Shown here: positions 36,802 through 44,963 of the stretch, one piece after another
Layout of the letters: each line of letters begins with the position of its first letter
How positions within the stretch are numbered: the stretch's first letter is position 1
Assembly (NCBI GenBank): GCA_000317655.1
Contig: CP003940.1
Span: 1,054,001-1,118,000 of the forward strand
Length of the DNA: 64,000 nt
Origin: Cyanobacterium stanieri PCC 7202
GTDB lineage: Bacteria; Cyanobacteriota; Cyanobacteriia; Cyanobacteriales; Cyanobacteriaceae
Reading direction: 5' to 3'
Program-made: the position numbers and the translations under genes
Notes under the pieces: model-generated
Seen by the model: the letters and a program-made list of their open reading frames with translations, nothing else
Told to the model about the DNA's origin: nothing
Database searches by the model: none

Positions 36802-39282
36802 ATGAAGATGTATAAAAAAAATGAGCAAAAAAATATTTCTCTTTTTCATGGTGTGGAAAAAAATCAAACATTAAGGGAAATTACTGCCCTCAACCCTGAC
36901 GTTATTTTTCAGTTTGTAATGGATCAGGAGAATAATTATTATTTTTCTTTTATTAGTGATGCTACGAAAAAAATTTTTGAATTAAATCCTCAAGACGTAA
37001 TGGAGGATGCCAACAAACTTTTTAACTTGATTGATGCTAAACAGTTAAATGATTTATGGCAAATGATTTATTTATCCGGTCGATATTTTAGGGAATTAAA
37101 TTACAATTGTTCTATTGTCACCTCTAATCAGAAACAAAAATATCTCAAAATACATTGCATTCCTGCCTCCATAGAGAATAATTATACAGTGTGGAATGGG
37201 GTTATTTCTGATGTCACCGTTGATAAACAACGAGAGATGGCTTTACGGGAAAATGTTCTCTTTCAAAAGGCTGTCAACTCCATTATGAGTAAGATGCGAG
37301 AGAGTCTTAATTTTGAAACAATTTGTAATACTACTACCCATGAAGTTAGAAATATTTTAGAGTGCGATCGGGTTTCTGTCTATCGTTTCAGGGAAGATTG
37401 GGGAGGAGAATTTATTACAGAGAGTAAAAGAAAGAATTTAATATCCCTGATTGACAATCAACACTTAGCGATTTGGGATGATACCTATTTACAGGATAAC
37501 CATGGAGGACGTTATCGTCAGGGGGAGGTAACTGTTATTAGCAATATTTATCAGGCGAGTTTATCCCTTTGTCACATTGAATTGTATGAGCAATTCTTGG
37601 CTAAGGCGGTGTGTGTGGTGCCTATTTTTTGCGGGGATAAGTTGTGGGGTTTATTGGCGGCATATCATTGTCAAACTTTTTTTTGGGCTTCTAGGCAAGT
37701 AAATTTACTCAGAAAAATTGCTTCTCAATTGGGAATGGCCATAGAACAAGCGGAGCTTTTTTTGGAAGTACAAACAACGTCGTCACAACTCAAAGTTGCT
37801 AAGGAAGAGGCAGAAATTGCTAATCTTACTAAAAGTGAATTTTTAGCTAATATTAGCCATGAAATTAGAACACCGATGAATGCAATTTTAGGTTTTTCTA
37901 ATTTGTTAAAGGATATTGTTGATAATAATTTGGCTCACAATTATCTTAATGCTATTAGTAGTAGTGGAGAAAATTTACTGGCTTTAATTAATGATATATT
38001 AGATTTATCAAAAATTGAAGCAGGTAAGATGCAGGTTGAGTATGAGTCTTTAAATGTTAGAACTTTATTGGAAGAAATTACTAATATTTTTAAATATCAA
38101 TCTCAGCAAAAAAATATTGATTTGATTTTAGATATTAAGGATGATTTTCCCGTTGGTATTGTTTTTGAACCGATACGGTTGAGGCAAATTTTATTTAATT
38201 TGATTGGTAATGCTACTAAGTTTACGGAAAAGGGTTTTGTAAGGATTAGTGCGGGTTGTCATAATGGGGAAAGGGATCAAATTGGTTTAAAAAATTGTGG
38301 TTTTTATATCTCAATTCAAGATACAGGTATAGGTATTCCTGAGCAGGATAGGGAACGCATATTTGAGTCTTTTACTCAACAAGATGGCAAAACTAATCGT
38401 AAGTATGGTGGTACGGGTTTGGGATTGGCTATCACCAAAAAATTGGTAACCATGTTGGATGGTTCTATTACTGTTTCTAGTGCGGTGGGGGTAGGAAGTA
38501 TTTTTACGGTTACTTTTCCTGTGGTTAGTTGTGCGATCGCCCCTCAATCTCCGACTTTGATGTTTGCTGACGATAACCTAGAACATTTCGAACCCCTGAC
38601 CATTTTGGTAGCGGACGATGTACCCTCTAACTTAGATTTAATTGCAGGTTTTTTCCATGGTACTTCCCATGAGTTGGTTTTTGCCCAAGATGGACAAGAG
38701 GCGATCGCCAATACCCTCCGATATAAACCAGATATTATTCTACTTGACCTCAAAATGCCTGTCCTAGATGGAAAACAAGTGGTCAAATATTTAAAAAATA
38801 ATACCAGTACCAAAGACATCCCCATCATCATTACCACTGCTTCCCCCCAAGGGGAATATATAGAAGAAATCAAACCCTTTATTTTTGATTTAATTGCCAA
38901 ACCCCTAAGTCGCAATAACCTTGTGCAAATTTTCCACAAAATATTACAAAATAATCAATCCTTAAGCACAAAATATTTTATTGCCCCACAACCCCCAGCC
39001 CAAGGCAAACAAAATCTTGATTCCCAGCAAAAAAAAGAGATCATCAGCACCCTCACAGAAAACTATCTTCCCCTGTGGGAAAAAGCCAAAAAAACCAAAA
39101 TAACCTCCTATATCAGAGAATTTGCCCAAAGTTTGAGCAAACAAGCAAAAAAATATAACTATCAACCTCTCTCCGACTATAGCCATAGTTTAGAAGAGCA
39201 AATTAACTCCTTTGAATTAGATTTATTAGACCAAACCCTTGAGGATTTTCCCCATTTAATCGAATCAATCGAGAAAAACTAG
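36802..39282 (+). CDS. Hybrid sensor histidine kinase with PAS, cyanobacteriochrome-like GAF and receiver domains
   Basis: An 826-residue soluble hybrid kinase. Domains in order: PAS-like (about 25-145); GAF (about 165-320); short coiled linker; HisKA with the phospho-acceptor His353 in [16 protein letters not shown]; HATPase ([36 protein letters not shown]); receiver (about 600-715) with phospho-acceptor Asp649 in IILLDLKMP and Lys in IAKPLS; and a helical C-terminal tail of about 90 residues. The GAF domain carries DDTYLQD, GGRYR and the Cys-His pair in [10 protein letters not shown] (Cys257), then [11 protein letters not shown], the pattern seen in bilin-binding cyanobacteriochromes. No membrane segment. 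Start ATG at 36802 or 36808. Confidence 0.9.
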   Translation: MKMYKKNEQKNISLFHGVEKNQTLREITALNPDVIFQFVMDQENNYYFSFISDATKKIFELNPQDVMEDANKLFNLIDAKQLNDLWQMIYLSGRYFRELNYNCSIVTSNQKQKYLKIHCIPASIENNYTVWNGVISDVTVDKQREMALRENVLFQKAVNSIMSKMRESLNFETICNTTTHEVRNILECDRVSVYRFREDWGGEFITESKRKNLISLIDNQHLAIWDDTYLQDNHGGRYRQGEVTVISNIYQASLSLCHIELYEQFLAKAVCVVPIFCGDKLWGLLAAYHCQTFFWASRQVNLLRKIASQLGMAIEQAELFLEVQTTSSQLKVAKEEAEIANLTKSEFLANISHEIRTPMNAILGFSNLLKDIVDNNLAHNYLNAISSSGENLLALINDILDLSKIEAGKMQVEYESLNVRTLLEEITNIFKYQSQQKNIDLILDIKDDFPVGIVFEPIRLRQILFNLIGNATKFTEKGFVRISAGCHNGERDQIGLKNCGFYISIQDTGIGIPEQDRERIFESFTQQDGKTNRKYGGTGLGLAITKKLVTMLDGSITVSSAVGVGSIFTVTFPVVSCAIAPQSPTLMFADDNLEHFEPLTILVADDVPSNLDLIAGFFHGTSHELVFAQDGQEAIANTLRYKPDIILLDLKMPVLDGKQVVKYLKNNTSTKDIPIIITTASPQGEYIEEIKPFIFDLIAKPLSRNNLVQIFHKILQNNQSLSTKYFIAPQPPAQGKQNLDSQQKKEIISTLTENYLPLWEKAKKTKITSYIREFAQSLSKQAKKYNYQPLSDYSHSLEEQINSFELDLLDQTLEDFPHLIESIEKN

Positions 39283-39331
39283 GTATCATGATGACAACAT
39301 ATAAAAAAACATTTTAACTGAATAAGATTAA

Positions 39332-41611
39332 ATGCCTAGCAATATTACCAGTCAACAAGTTGAACAAATCGTTAATAATTTACACCATGATCCCTTTGAA
39401 ATTTTAGGGATTCATCTTCTTTCCGAACAAGAAGAACAAAAAACCTACGTCATCAGAGCCTATTTACCCAAAGCCTCCGAGGCTTATGTCATTGCTCCAG
39501 AGCTAAGACAAGAATATAAGATGCGATCGCACCATCACCCCAACTTTTTTGAATGTGAAATCGAAACAGAAGAACTCAACAACTACCAACTAAAAGTAAA
39601 ACAAGGGGATCAAGAAAAAGTAATCTATGACCCCTACCAATTCAAATCCCACAAAATCACCGACTACGACTTATACCTCTTCCAAGAAGGCAACCATCAC
39701 CGCATCTACGAAAAACTAGGCGCCCACGTCATGGAACAAAACGGCGTCAAAGGAGTTTACTTCGCCGTCTGGGCTCCCAACGCCAGAAACGTATCCGTCC
39801 TCGGAGACTTCAACAGTTGGGATGGTAGGGAACATCAAATGCGCAAAATCAATAATATCGTCTGGGAACTATTTATTCCCGAACTAGACTACGGCACCCA
39901 TTACAAATACGAAATCAAAAACTGGGAAGGACATATTTACGAAAAATCAGATCCCTTCGGCTTTTACCAAGAAGTCCGACCAAAAACCGCCTCCATCGTT
40001 GCCGACTTAGACTCCTATCAATGGCATGACCAAGAATGGCTCGAAAAAAGACGTAACACCGATCCCCTCACCCAACCCATCTCCGTTTATGAACTTCATA
40101 TCGGTTCATGGTTACACACCTCCAAAGAACAATTACCCAAAAATTACGGCATCCAAACCGAAGTCGTCACCGCCTCCGAAGTTAAACCCGATGCCCGTTT
40201 CCTCACCTACTACGAACTAGCCGAAAGCCTCATCCCCTACGTAAAAGAACTAGGATACACCCACATCGAACTCCTACCCATCGCCGAACACCCCTTTGAT
40301 GGTTCATGGGGTTATCAAGTAACAGGATACTATGCCCCCACCTCCCGTTACGGTTCCCCCGAAGATTTGATGTACTTTATTGATCAATGTCACCAAAACG
40401 ACATCGGCGTAATCGTCGATTGGGTACCCGGCCACTTCCCCAAAGATGGACATGGACTCGCCTTTTTTGATGGTACCCATTTATTTGAACATGGAGATCC
40501 TAGAAAAGGAGAACATAAAGGCTGGGGTACATTAGTATTTAACTATGGTCGTAATGAAGTTCGTAACTTCCTCGTCGCTAATGCCCTATTTTGGTTCGAT
40601 AAATACCACATTGATGGCATTCGAGTAGATGCGGTCGCTTCCATGCTATACCTCGACTATGACCGAGAAAATGGGGAATGGGTAGCCAATGATTATGGTG
40701 GTAGGGAAAACATCGAAGCCGTAGAATTTTTAAGACAAGTAAACGGGACTATCTTCGGTTACTTCCCCGGTATCCTTTCCATCGCCGAAGAATCAACTTC
40801 CTGGGCCATGGTATCTCGTCCCCCTTATATGGGTGGTTTAGGGTTTAATATGAAGTGGAATATGGGCTGGATGCACGATATGCTCGACTATTTCGCCATG
40901 GATCCTTGGTTCCGTCAATTCCATCAAAATAGCGTCACCTTTAGTATGTGGTATCATCACAGCGAAAACTATATGTTAGCCCTTTCCCACGATGAAATCG
41001 TCCACGGCAAAAGTAACATGATAGGTAAAGTACCGGGAGATGAATGGCAAAAATTCGCCAATTTGCGCAGTTTGTTTACTTATATGTTTGCGCATCCGGG
41101 TAAGAAAACCATGTTTATGAGTATGGAGTTTGGGCAGTGGACAGAATGGAATGTCTGGAAGGATTTAGAATGGCATCTGTTAAATTATCAATCCCATCGG
41201 CAGTTTAAAGGTTTCTTTACCAACCTCAATGACATTTATAAATCCCAACCTGCCCTCTATGAGAATGATTTTGAGGAGGAAGGTTTCCAGTGGATTGATT
41301 GTAGTGATAATCGTCATAGCGTTGTTTCCTTTATTCGCCGTGCCAAAGATCCCCAAGAATTTATCGTTGTAGTGTGTAATTTTACTCCCCAACCCCATAG
41401 CCATTATCGAGTAGGAGTCCCCGAAGCTGGATTTTATAGCGAAATATTTAATAGCGACTCTAAAGATTATGGAGGTAGTAATATGGGTAATTTAGGCGGA
41501 AAATGGACCGATGAATGGTTTTTCCATGATTATCCCTACTCTCTCGATTTATGTTTACCTCCCCTCGGTGTTTTAATGCTCAAATTAGATCGTGATAAAG
41601 CTATAGATTGA
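39332..41611 (+). CDS. glgB: 1,4-alpha-glucan branching enzyme
   Basis: Glycogen branching enzyme of GH13: cuts alpha-1,4 chains and forms alpha-1,6 branches. 759 residues with an N-terminal GlgB domain, a CBM48 module (YFAVWAPNARNVSVLGDFNS), the TIM barrel with DGIRVDAVASMLY (nucleophile Asp), SIAEEST (acid-base Glu) and ALSHDEIVHGK (transition-state Asp), and a C-terminal beta domain. It is a single gene 50 bases after the kinase. Confidence 0.97.
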   Translation: MPSNITSQQVEQIVNNLHHDPFEILGIHLLSEQEEQKTYVIRAYLPKASEAYVIAPELRQEYKMRSHHHPNFFECEIETEELNNYQLKVKQGDQEKVIYDPYQFKSHKITDYDLYLFQEGNHHRIYEKLGAHVMEQNGVKGVYFAVWAPNARNVSVLGDFNSWDGREHQMRKINNIVWELFIPELDYGTHYKYEIKNWEGHIYEKSDPFGFYQEVRPKTASIVADLDSYQWHDQEWLEKRRNTDPLTQPISVYELHIGSWLHTSKEQLPKNYGIQTEVVTASEVKPDARFLTYYELAESLIPYVKELGYTHIELLPIAEHPFDGSWGYQVTGYYAPTSRYGSPEDLMYFIDQCHQNDIGVIVDWVPGHFPKDGHGLAFFDGTHLFEHGDPRKGEHKGWGTLVFNYGRNEVRNFLVANALFWFDKYHIDGIRVDAVASMLYLDYDRENGEWVANDYGGRENIEAVEFLRQVNGTIFGYFPGILSIAEESTSWAMVSRPPYMGGLGFNMKWNMGWMHDMLDYFAMDPWFRQFHQNSVTFSMWYHHSENYMLALSHDEIVHGKSNMIGKVPGDEWQKFANLRSLFTYMFAHPGKKTMFMSMEFGQWTEWNVWKDLEWHLLNYQSHRQFKGFFTNLNDIYKSQPALYENDFEEEGFQWIDCSDNRHSVVSFIRRAKDPQEFIVVVCNFTPQPHSHYRVGVPEAGFYSEIFNSDSKDYGGSNMGNLGGKWTDEWFFHDYPYSLDLCLPPLGVLMLKLDRDKAID

Positions 41612-41620
41612 TAACTTGAT

Positions 41621-41638
41621 GGGTAGGTTTTCCTACCC
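41621..41638 (+). terminator. Hairpin after glgB
   Basis: GGGTAGG-TTTT-CCTACCC, a perfect seven-base-pair stem ten bases after the glgB stop. Only TAAAAATTT follows, so the T-run expected of an intrinsic terminator is weak. Confidence 0.5.
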
Positions 41639-41747
41639 TAAAAATTTACGGATTATTGACAACTCTAAGTATTAAATCAAAGATGGTAATGGGAAATTCT
41701 GATATATATTAATAATAGTAACTAAGATTATTTATAAACAAAAAAAG

Positions 41748-42383
41748 ATGAATAGAAATTTAGCGAAAACTGTCTTTTCTAGGGTAATAGGGGGAGGAAC
41801 ACTTCTATTATTAGCCAGTGGAAATCCTGCACAAGGTGCTATTTTAATTACGGGACAAGAAATTGGTAATGATGTGGTTTTCTCCTACGAAGGTTCTATC
41901 AATTTAACGGACTTAAATATGTTTGGGAGTTCCAACGTCACTGGTGGAATTAACCCTTTTTTAGGGGCATTTTCTTTTGTAGGTGGTTTGAGTGATGTTG
42001 ATACCGATAATTATTTCCCGACGATTACTGGTCCAGCTGCGTTTGGTTCAGGAAATTTGACATCACCTCTAGCCTCATTAAACTCTGGTAATGTGTTTGT
42101 ATTTTTTCCTTCTATTAATCTGATCGCTTTCGCTCAGGGATACTCTGGTGATAATATTTCAGGCTCAATGACTTTTAACGATACTGACTTTGCTACTTTA
42201 GGTGTTGATAATAGTCAAGATTATACTTGGACATTAGGTAATAATGAAACCATCCGCCTATCATTCCTAGCTCCTCCAACCGCCGTACCCGAACCAAGTG
42301 TTATTCTTGGTAGTATGATGGTTTTGGGAGTAGGGAGAATGATGAACAAACGGAATCAAAACTCATCAAGGAATCTACAATAA
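41748..42383 (+). CDS. Exported PEP-CTERM sorting-domain protein
   Basis: A 211-residue secreted protein. The N-terminal signal peptide has a hydrophobic core GGGTLLLLASG and likely cleavage after GNPAQG-A. A beta-rich middle has no recognised fold. The C-terminal sorting tag is AVPEPSVILGSMMVLGVG followed by RMMNKRNQ: PEP motif, membrane segment and basic end, recognised by exosortase (not in the window). Such proteins go to the cell surface or extracellular matrix; specific role unknown. Confidence 0.88.
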   Translation: MNRNLAKTVFSRVIGGGTLLLLASGNPAQGAILITGQEIGNDVVFSYEGSINLTDLNMFGSSNVTGGINPFLGAFSFVGGLSDVDTDNYFPTITGPAAFGSGNLTSPLASLNSGNVFVFFPSINLIAFAQGYSGDNISGSMTFNDTDFATLGVDNSQDYTWTLGNNETIRLSFLAPPTAVPEPSVILGSMMVLGVGRMMNKRNQNSSRNLQ

Positions 42384-42437
42384 GTGAACTCCGTTATTGT
42401 AGAAATATCAATCATTAATTAATCAAGATTAACCACA

Positions 42438-42638
42438 ATGAATATTAAAGTTATTGTTTGGCAAGAAGATGATATGTGGTGTGCCAGTGTACCAGCTTTA
42501 CCTGGATGTCATACATGGGGAGAAAGTTATGAACATTTAATGGAAATGGTAAAAGAAGCAGTAGAAGGATGGCTAGAAACAGCCAACGAAAAAGAATTAC
42601 CAACGGATGATAAAAAATTAGTGGAGATTTCTATATGA
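42438..42638 (+). CDS. hicB: HicB-like antitoxin
   Basis: A 66-residue HicB-fold protein: the partial RNase-H-like pattern IKVIVWQEDDMWCASVPALP followed by GCHTWGESYEHLMEMVKEAVEGWLE. It lacks a C-terminal DNA-binding domain, as short HicB proteins do. It overlaps hicA by four bases, so the two are co-translated, with the antitoxin first. Confidence 0.88.
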   Translation: MNIKVIVWQEDDMWCASVPALPGCHTWGESYEHLMEMVKEAVEGWLETANEKELPTDDKKLVEISI

Positions 42639-42841
42639 AATCTATTTCAGGAAAAAAATTATGTAAGTTAATAGAAAAATATGGTTGGAAATTAGCCCGA
42701 GTCAAAGGAAGTCATCATATTTATAGCAAAGATAATATTGCAACTATCCTTATAATTCCAGTACATGGTAACAGAGATTTGCCCACCGGTACTTTAAAAG
42801 CAATTCTTAAAGATGCAGGATTAACAGAAAATGATATTTAA
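42635..42841 (+). CDS. hicA: HicA-like mRNA-interferase toxin
   Basis: A 68-residue double-stranded-RNA-binding-fold toxin: SGKKLCKLIEKYGWKLARVK, then GSHHIYSKDN with the catalytic His, VHGNRDLPTGTLKAILKDAG and an end typical of HicA. Intact. With hicB it forms a type II toxin-antitoxin pair at the edge of the XisH/XisI island. Confidence 0.9.
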   Translation: MKSISGKKLCKLIEKYGWKLARVKGSHHIYSKDNIATILIIPVHGNRDLPTGTLKAILKDAGLTENDI

Positions 42842-42902
42842 GGTGCGATCGCACTCTATACTATAAACTAAGGTGCGATCGCACCTCAACCTCTTCAAAT
42901 TA

Positions 42903-43244
42903 TTAAGCGATCGCAAAGTCCGTATATTTACGACTTTCAGGATCATGAAAAGCCAAAACTATATCCTCTTTTGGTACACCCTCGGTTAATAATTCGTTAG
43001 CAATACCTTCTTCGGTCCAATCTTCCTCAATATAAATTTTCTCATTTTTAATACGAACGTAAACAGAAATAGCCTTAACTCTTCTTTCATTTTTCCAGCC
43101 GATATTAAACCAGAGATATTGACTTCTTTGATCATCAAACATTAACACCTCATCTATATCAGGATCTGTTACTTGAGCGGAAATCCGTTCATATTCAGTT
43201 AAAATATTTTTGATAGCATTCTGATAGCGAATTATCTTTTCCAT
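42903..43244 (-). CDS. XisI family protein, copy 1
   Basis: A 113-residue XisI protein. XisI and XisH were named as factors needed for excision of the fdxN element in Anabaena heterocysts, but are widespread in non-heterocystous cyanobacteria where the job is unknown. Family parts: KIIRYQNAIKNILTEYER, QYLWFNIGWKNERRVKAISV, IEEDWTEEGIANELL and the ending DIVLAFHDPESRKYTDFAIA. The ATG has GAGAGGA upstream; the gene overlaps xisH copy 1 by 13 bases. A HIP1 site sits at its 3' end. Confidence 0.92.
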   Translation of the reverse strand: MEKIIRYQNAIKNILTEYERISAQVTDPDIDEVLMFDDQRSQYLWFNIGWKNERRVKAISVYVRIKNEKIYIEEDWTEEGIANELLTEGVPKEDIVLAFHDPESRKYTDFAIA

Positions 43245-43648
43245 TGAGTTATTTCCTCTCTACTAATATCAACAACTAATAATAAAACTTGATACTTTTC
43301 TAAAATTAATTTAATTGCAATCCGTGTAAAAAATTTTTCATAAATTCTATCACCAACAGCTAAATAAACTTCATAGTCAGGATGGGTTAAAGAAAGAAAA
43401 GTTCGATAAATTAGATATTGACCCAACGCAGTTTCAAATTCACGCATTGGTGAACGACTCAAAAAACTTTTAATCTCAATTACTACTTGAGTCCCTTGTT
43501 TTGATGCTGAAACAGTCTTCTCTCCTGCCAAATCAGCCTGTAGTTTAACTTCTTCATATTTAATGGGATAAGGATCAGCTGTGATTGTCCATCCATCTTT
43601 TATTAAAGCATTTTTAATAGCATCATGGTAAATATCTTTTGCGGGCAT
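43232..43648 (-). CDS. XisH family protein, copy 1
   Basis: A 138-residue XisH protein. The family has a PD-(D/E)xK nuclease-like fold. Visible: AKDIYHDAIKNALIKDGWTI at the N-terminus, LQADLAGEKTVSASKQG, and VVIEIKSFLSRSPMREFETA with the E-x-K element and, before it, the candidate metal-binding Asp in ADLAGEK. C-terminal part LLLVVDISREEITQW. It overlaps the XisI gene, and the pair very likely acts together. Confidence 0.92.
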   Translation of the reverse strand: MPAKDIYHDAIKNALIKDGWTITADPYPIKYEEVKLQADLAGEKTVSASKQGTQVVIEIKSFLSRSPMREFETALGQYLIYRTFLSLTHPDYEVYLAVGDRIYEKFFTRIAIKLILEKYQVLLLVVDISREEITQWKR

Positions 43649-43669
43649 TTTTTGTTAATTGTTTTTATA

Positions 43670-43718
43670 AAAAGGTGGGCAATGCCCTACAGGTTACACA
43701 GGCATACCTAAAACATTC
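43670..43718. repeat. acnB-tail direct repeat, copy C
   Basis: Starts AAAAGGTGGGCAATGCC, then CTACAGGTTACACAGGCATA and CCTAAAACATTC. It matches the acnB 3' end and adjoining spacer (44912-44963) except for a few changes. Read on the minus strand it would encode NVLGMPV-stop, against DILGMPV-stop in acnB. Confidence 0.75.
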
Positions 43719-43964
43719 TTAGGTTTCTAAAAGTCCTAATTCATCAGAAATTAACTCTTGTAAATCTTTGTCGCAATGCGAATTAAGATGAATAGTTACT
43801 GCTAATAATTCTGCTAAAATATCTCCTTTTTGATTGTCAGTTAGATTAGATAATTCTAATTGATTAATTAAAGAAATTGCTTTTTGACATTCATCTTTTA
43901 ATTCCATAATTAAATAATTTAAAGTAGAATTTTTGATGTTAATTTTTCTTTCAGTTAGTTGCAT
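43719..43964 (-). CDS. Small helical protein in the XisH/XisI island
   Basis: An 81-residue, mostly helical protein: TERKINIKNSTLNYLIMELK, then CQKAISLINQLELSNLTD and an acidic C-terminus LISDELGLLET. No family recognised. Its ATG overlaps the stop of a broken upstream gene as TAATG, so it was translated as the second member of a pair. An acnB-like tail (copy C) lies directly after its stop. Confidence 0.65.
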   Translation of the reverse strand: MQLTERKINIKNSTLNYLIMELKDECQKAISLINQLELSNLTDNQKGDILAELLAVTIHLNSHCDKDLQELISDELGLLET

Positions 43965-44152
43965 TATTTTTTCCCTAATCTTTTTAATGCTTGTTCAATT
44001 CCCCTCTCAAAGGCTTTTATTTCTTTTTACCAATGTTTGATTAATCTTTCATCTGGGCAATCCTTTTTTAATTCTAATTTAATTTTTTCGTGATGTTCGT
44101 CAATTCTAGCTTGTAAAGATAATATGGCTTTTTTAAAGTGACTTTTTCTCAT
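43964..44152 (-). pseudogene. Small island gene broken by an in-frame stop
   Basis: From ATG 44152 the frame reads MRKSHFKKAILSLQARIDEH, continues to HW at codon 41, meets TAA at codon 42 (44027-44029), then continues in the same frame as KEIKAFERGIEQALKRLGKK to a TAA that overlaps the next ATG (TAATG). The composition on both sides of the stop is coherent, and one base change (TAA from GAA, Glu) would restore a 62-residue helical protein. It could be a real nonsense mutation, or a 41-residue gene with leftover sequence. Confidence 0.6.
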
Positions 44153-44156
44153 AAGC

Positions 44157-44192
44157 TCACCCTACAAATCATACAGGCGTACTTAAAATGTC
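44157..44192. repeat. acnB-tail direct repeat, copy B
   Basis: TCACCCTACAAATCATACAG followed by GCGTACTTAAAATGTC. It supplies the last codons of xisI copy 2 (DILSTPV-stop), closely matching the DILGMPV-stop of acnB at DNA level. Confidence 0.7.
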
Positions 44193-44495
44193 TTTATTTT
44201 TTTCTATTTGTGTCACTATATCCTTATCGTCAATTCCTTCCTGAATCAAAATATTTGTTAATCCTTCCTCAAAGTTATCATCTTCTATGACAATTTTATC
44301 GTCTATTAAACGAGCATGAAATAGAATTTGATCTCGCCAAGATTCTTTTTGCCAACCTGTCATAATAATTAAAAAGTGTCCTGTATCTCGATCGCACACA
44401 GAACTGATTTTTAAATTTTGTAATCGAGGCTGAATAGCAGACTGTTGTCTTAAAACTTGGGTTAAAATATTAGCATATTTTATTGATTTATCCAT
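44169..44495 (-). CDS. XisI family protein, copy 2, with acnB-like C-terminus
   Basis: A 108-residue XisI paralogue: KYANILTQVLRQQSAIQPRL, FLIIMTGWQKESWRDQILFH, IEDDNFEEGLTNILIQEGID, then DIV. After that point it leaves the family pattern (copy 1 continues LAFHDP) and ends KNKDILSTPV, like the acnB C-terminus. It seems the original end was replaced. Overlaps xisH copy 2 by 16 bases. Confidence 0.85.
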   Translation of the reverse strand: MDKSIKYANILTQVLRQQSAIQPRLQNLKISSVCDRDTGHFLIIMTGWQKESWRDQILFHARLIDDKIVIEDDNFEEGLTNILIQEGIDDKDIVTQIEKNKDILSTPV

Positions 44496-44899
44496 TGTAA
44501 AATATCCTCTTTTAGTGAATCAAAAACAATTAAATTTATTTTATTTCGTTTAATAGCTAATTTAAAAATAGGTTTTTGAAAGTGTATTAAATATACCGAT
44601 TGACTAATCGCTAGAAAAAGTATTCTTTCAGGTTCTTGTTCTTCTAAAGCCCATTGATAAAATTGAATTTGTCCAATAGTTTTTTCTAATTCACTAATCA
44701 CAGAACGAGAATCAAAATCCTTAACTTCAACAGCAATCTTTTGATTATTTTTTTCTGCTGTAAAAAATTTTTCTGCACCTAAATCAGCTTTTAGTAAGGT
44801 ATTTTCTAGTATTAAAATTAAAGGATCATCCGTAATGCTCCAACCATCTTTTTCTAAAGCATGACACAAGGATAAATGTAAACTATCTCTTTTTGACAT
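44480..44899 (-). CDS. XisH family protein, copy 2
   Basis: A 139-residue XisH paralogue, clearly diverged from copy 1: SLHLSLCHALEKDGWSITDD, LLKADLGAEKFFTAEKNNQK, then IAVEVKDFDSRSVISELEKT with the E-x-K element, and IVFDSLKEDILQW at the end. The nuclease-like residues are kept. It pairs with xisI copy 2. Confidence 0.88.
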   Translation of the reverse strand: MSKRDSLHLSLCHALEKDGWSITDDPLILILENTLLKADLGAEKFFTAEKNNQKIAVEVKDFDSRSVISELEKTIGQIQFYQWALEEQEPERILFLAISQSVYLIHFQKPIFKLAIKRNKINLIVFDSLKEDILQWINQ

Positions 44900-44911
44900 T
44901 ATTTTATTCCT

Positions 44912-44963
44912 AAAAGGTGGGCAATGCCCACCCTACGGATTATACAGGCATACCTAAAATGTC
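44912..44963. repeat. acnB-tail direct repeat, copy A (parent)
   Basis: Covers the last seven codons and stop of acnB and 28 bases of spacer: AAAAGGTGGGCAATGCCC, ACCCTACGGATTATACAGGC, ATACCTAAAATGTC. It contains the GTGGGCAATGCCCAC palindrome, also seen in a GTGGGCATTGCCCAC form near 52193. Confidence 0.75.

Noticed and set aside
42842-42902. Possible CRISPR-like or regulatory repeat between hicA and xisI copy 1
   Set aside because: Only two units of GGTGCGATCGCAC; these are HIP1 sites, and no repeat-spacer array exists here or elsewhere in the window.
42903-44940. Integrated element excised by a site-specific recombinase (fdxN-like)
   Set aside because: No recombinase, integrase or transposase gene is visible; the name XisH/XisI alone does not support an excisable element.
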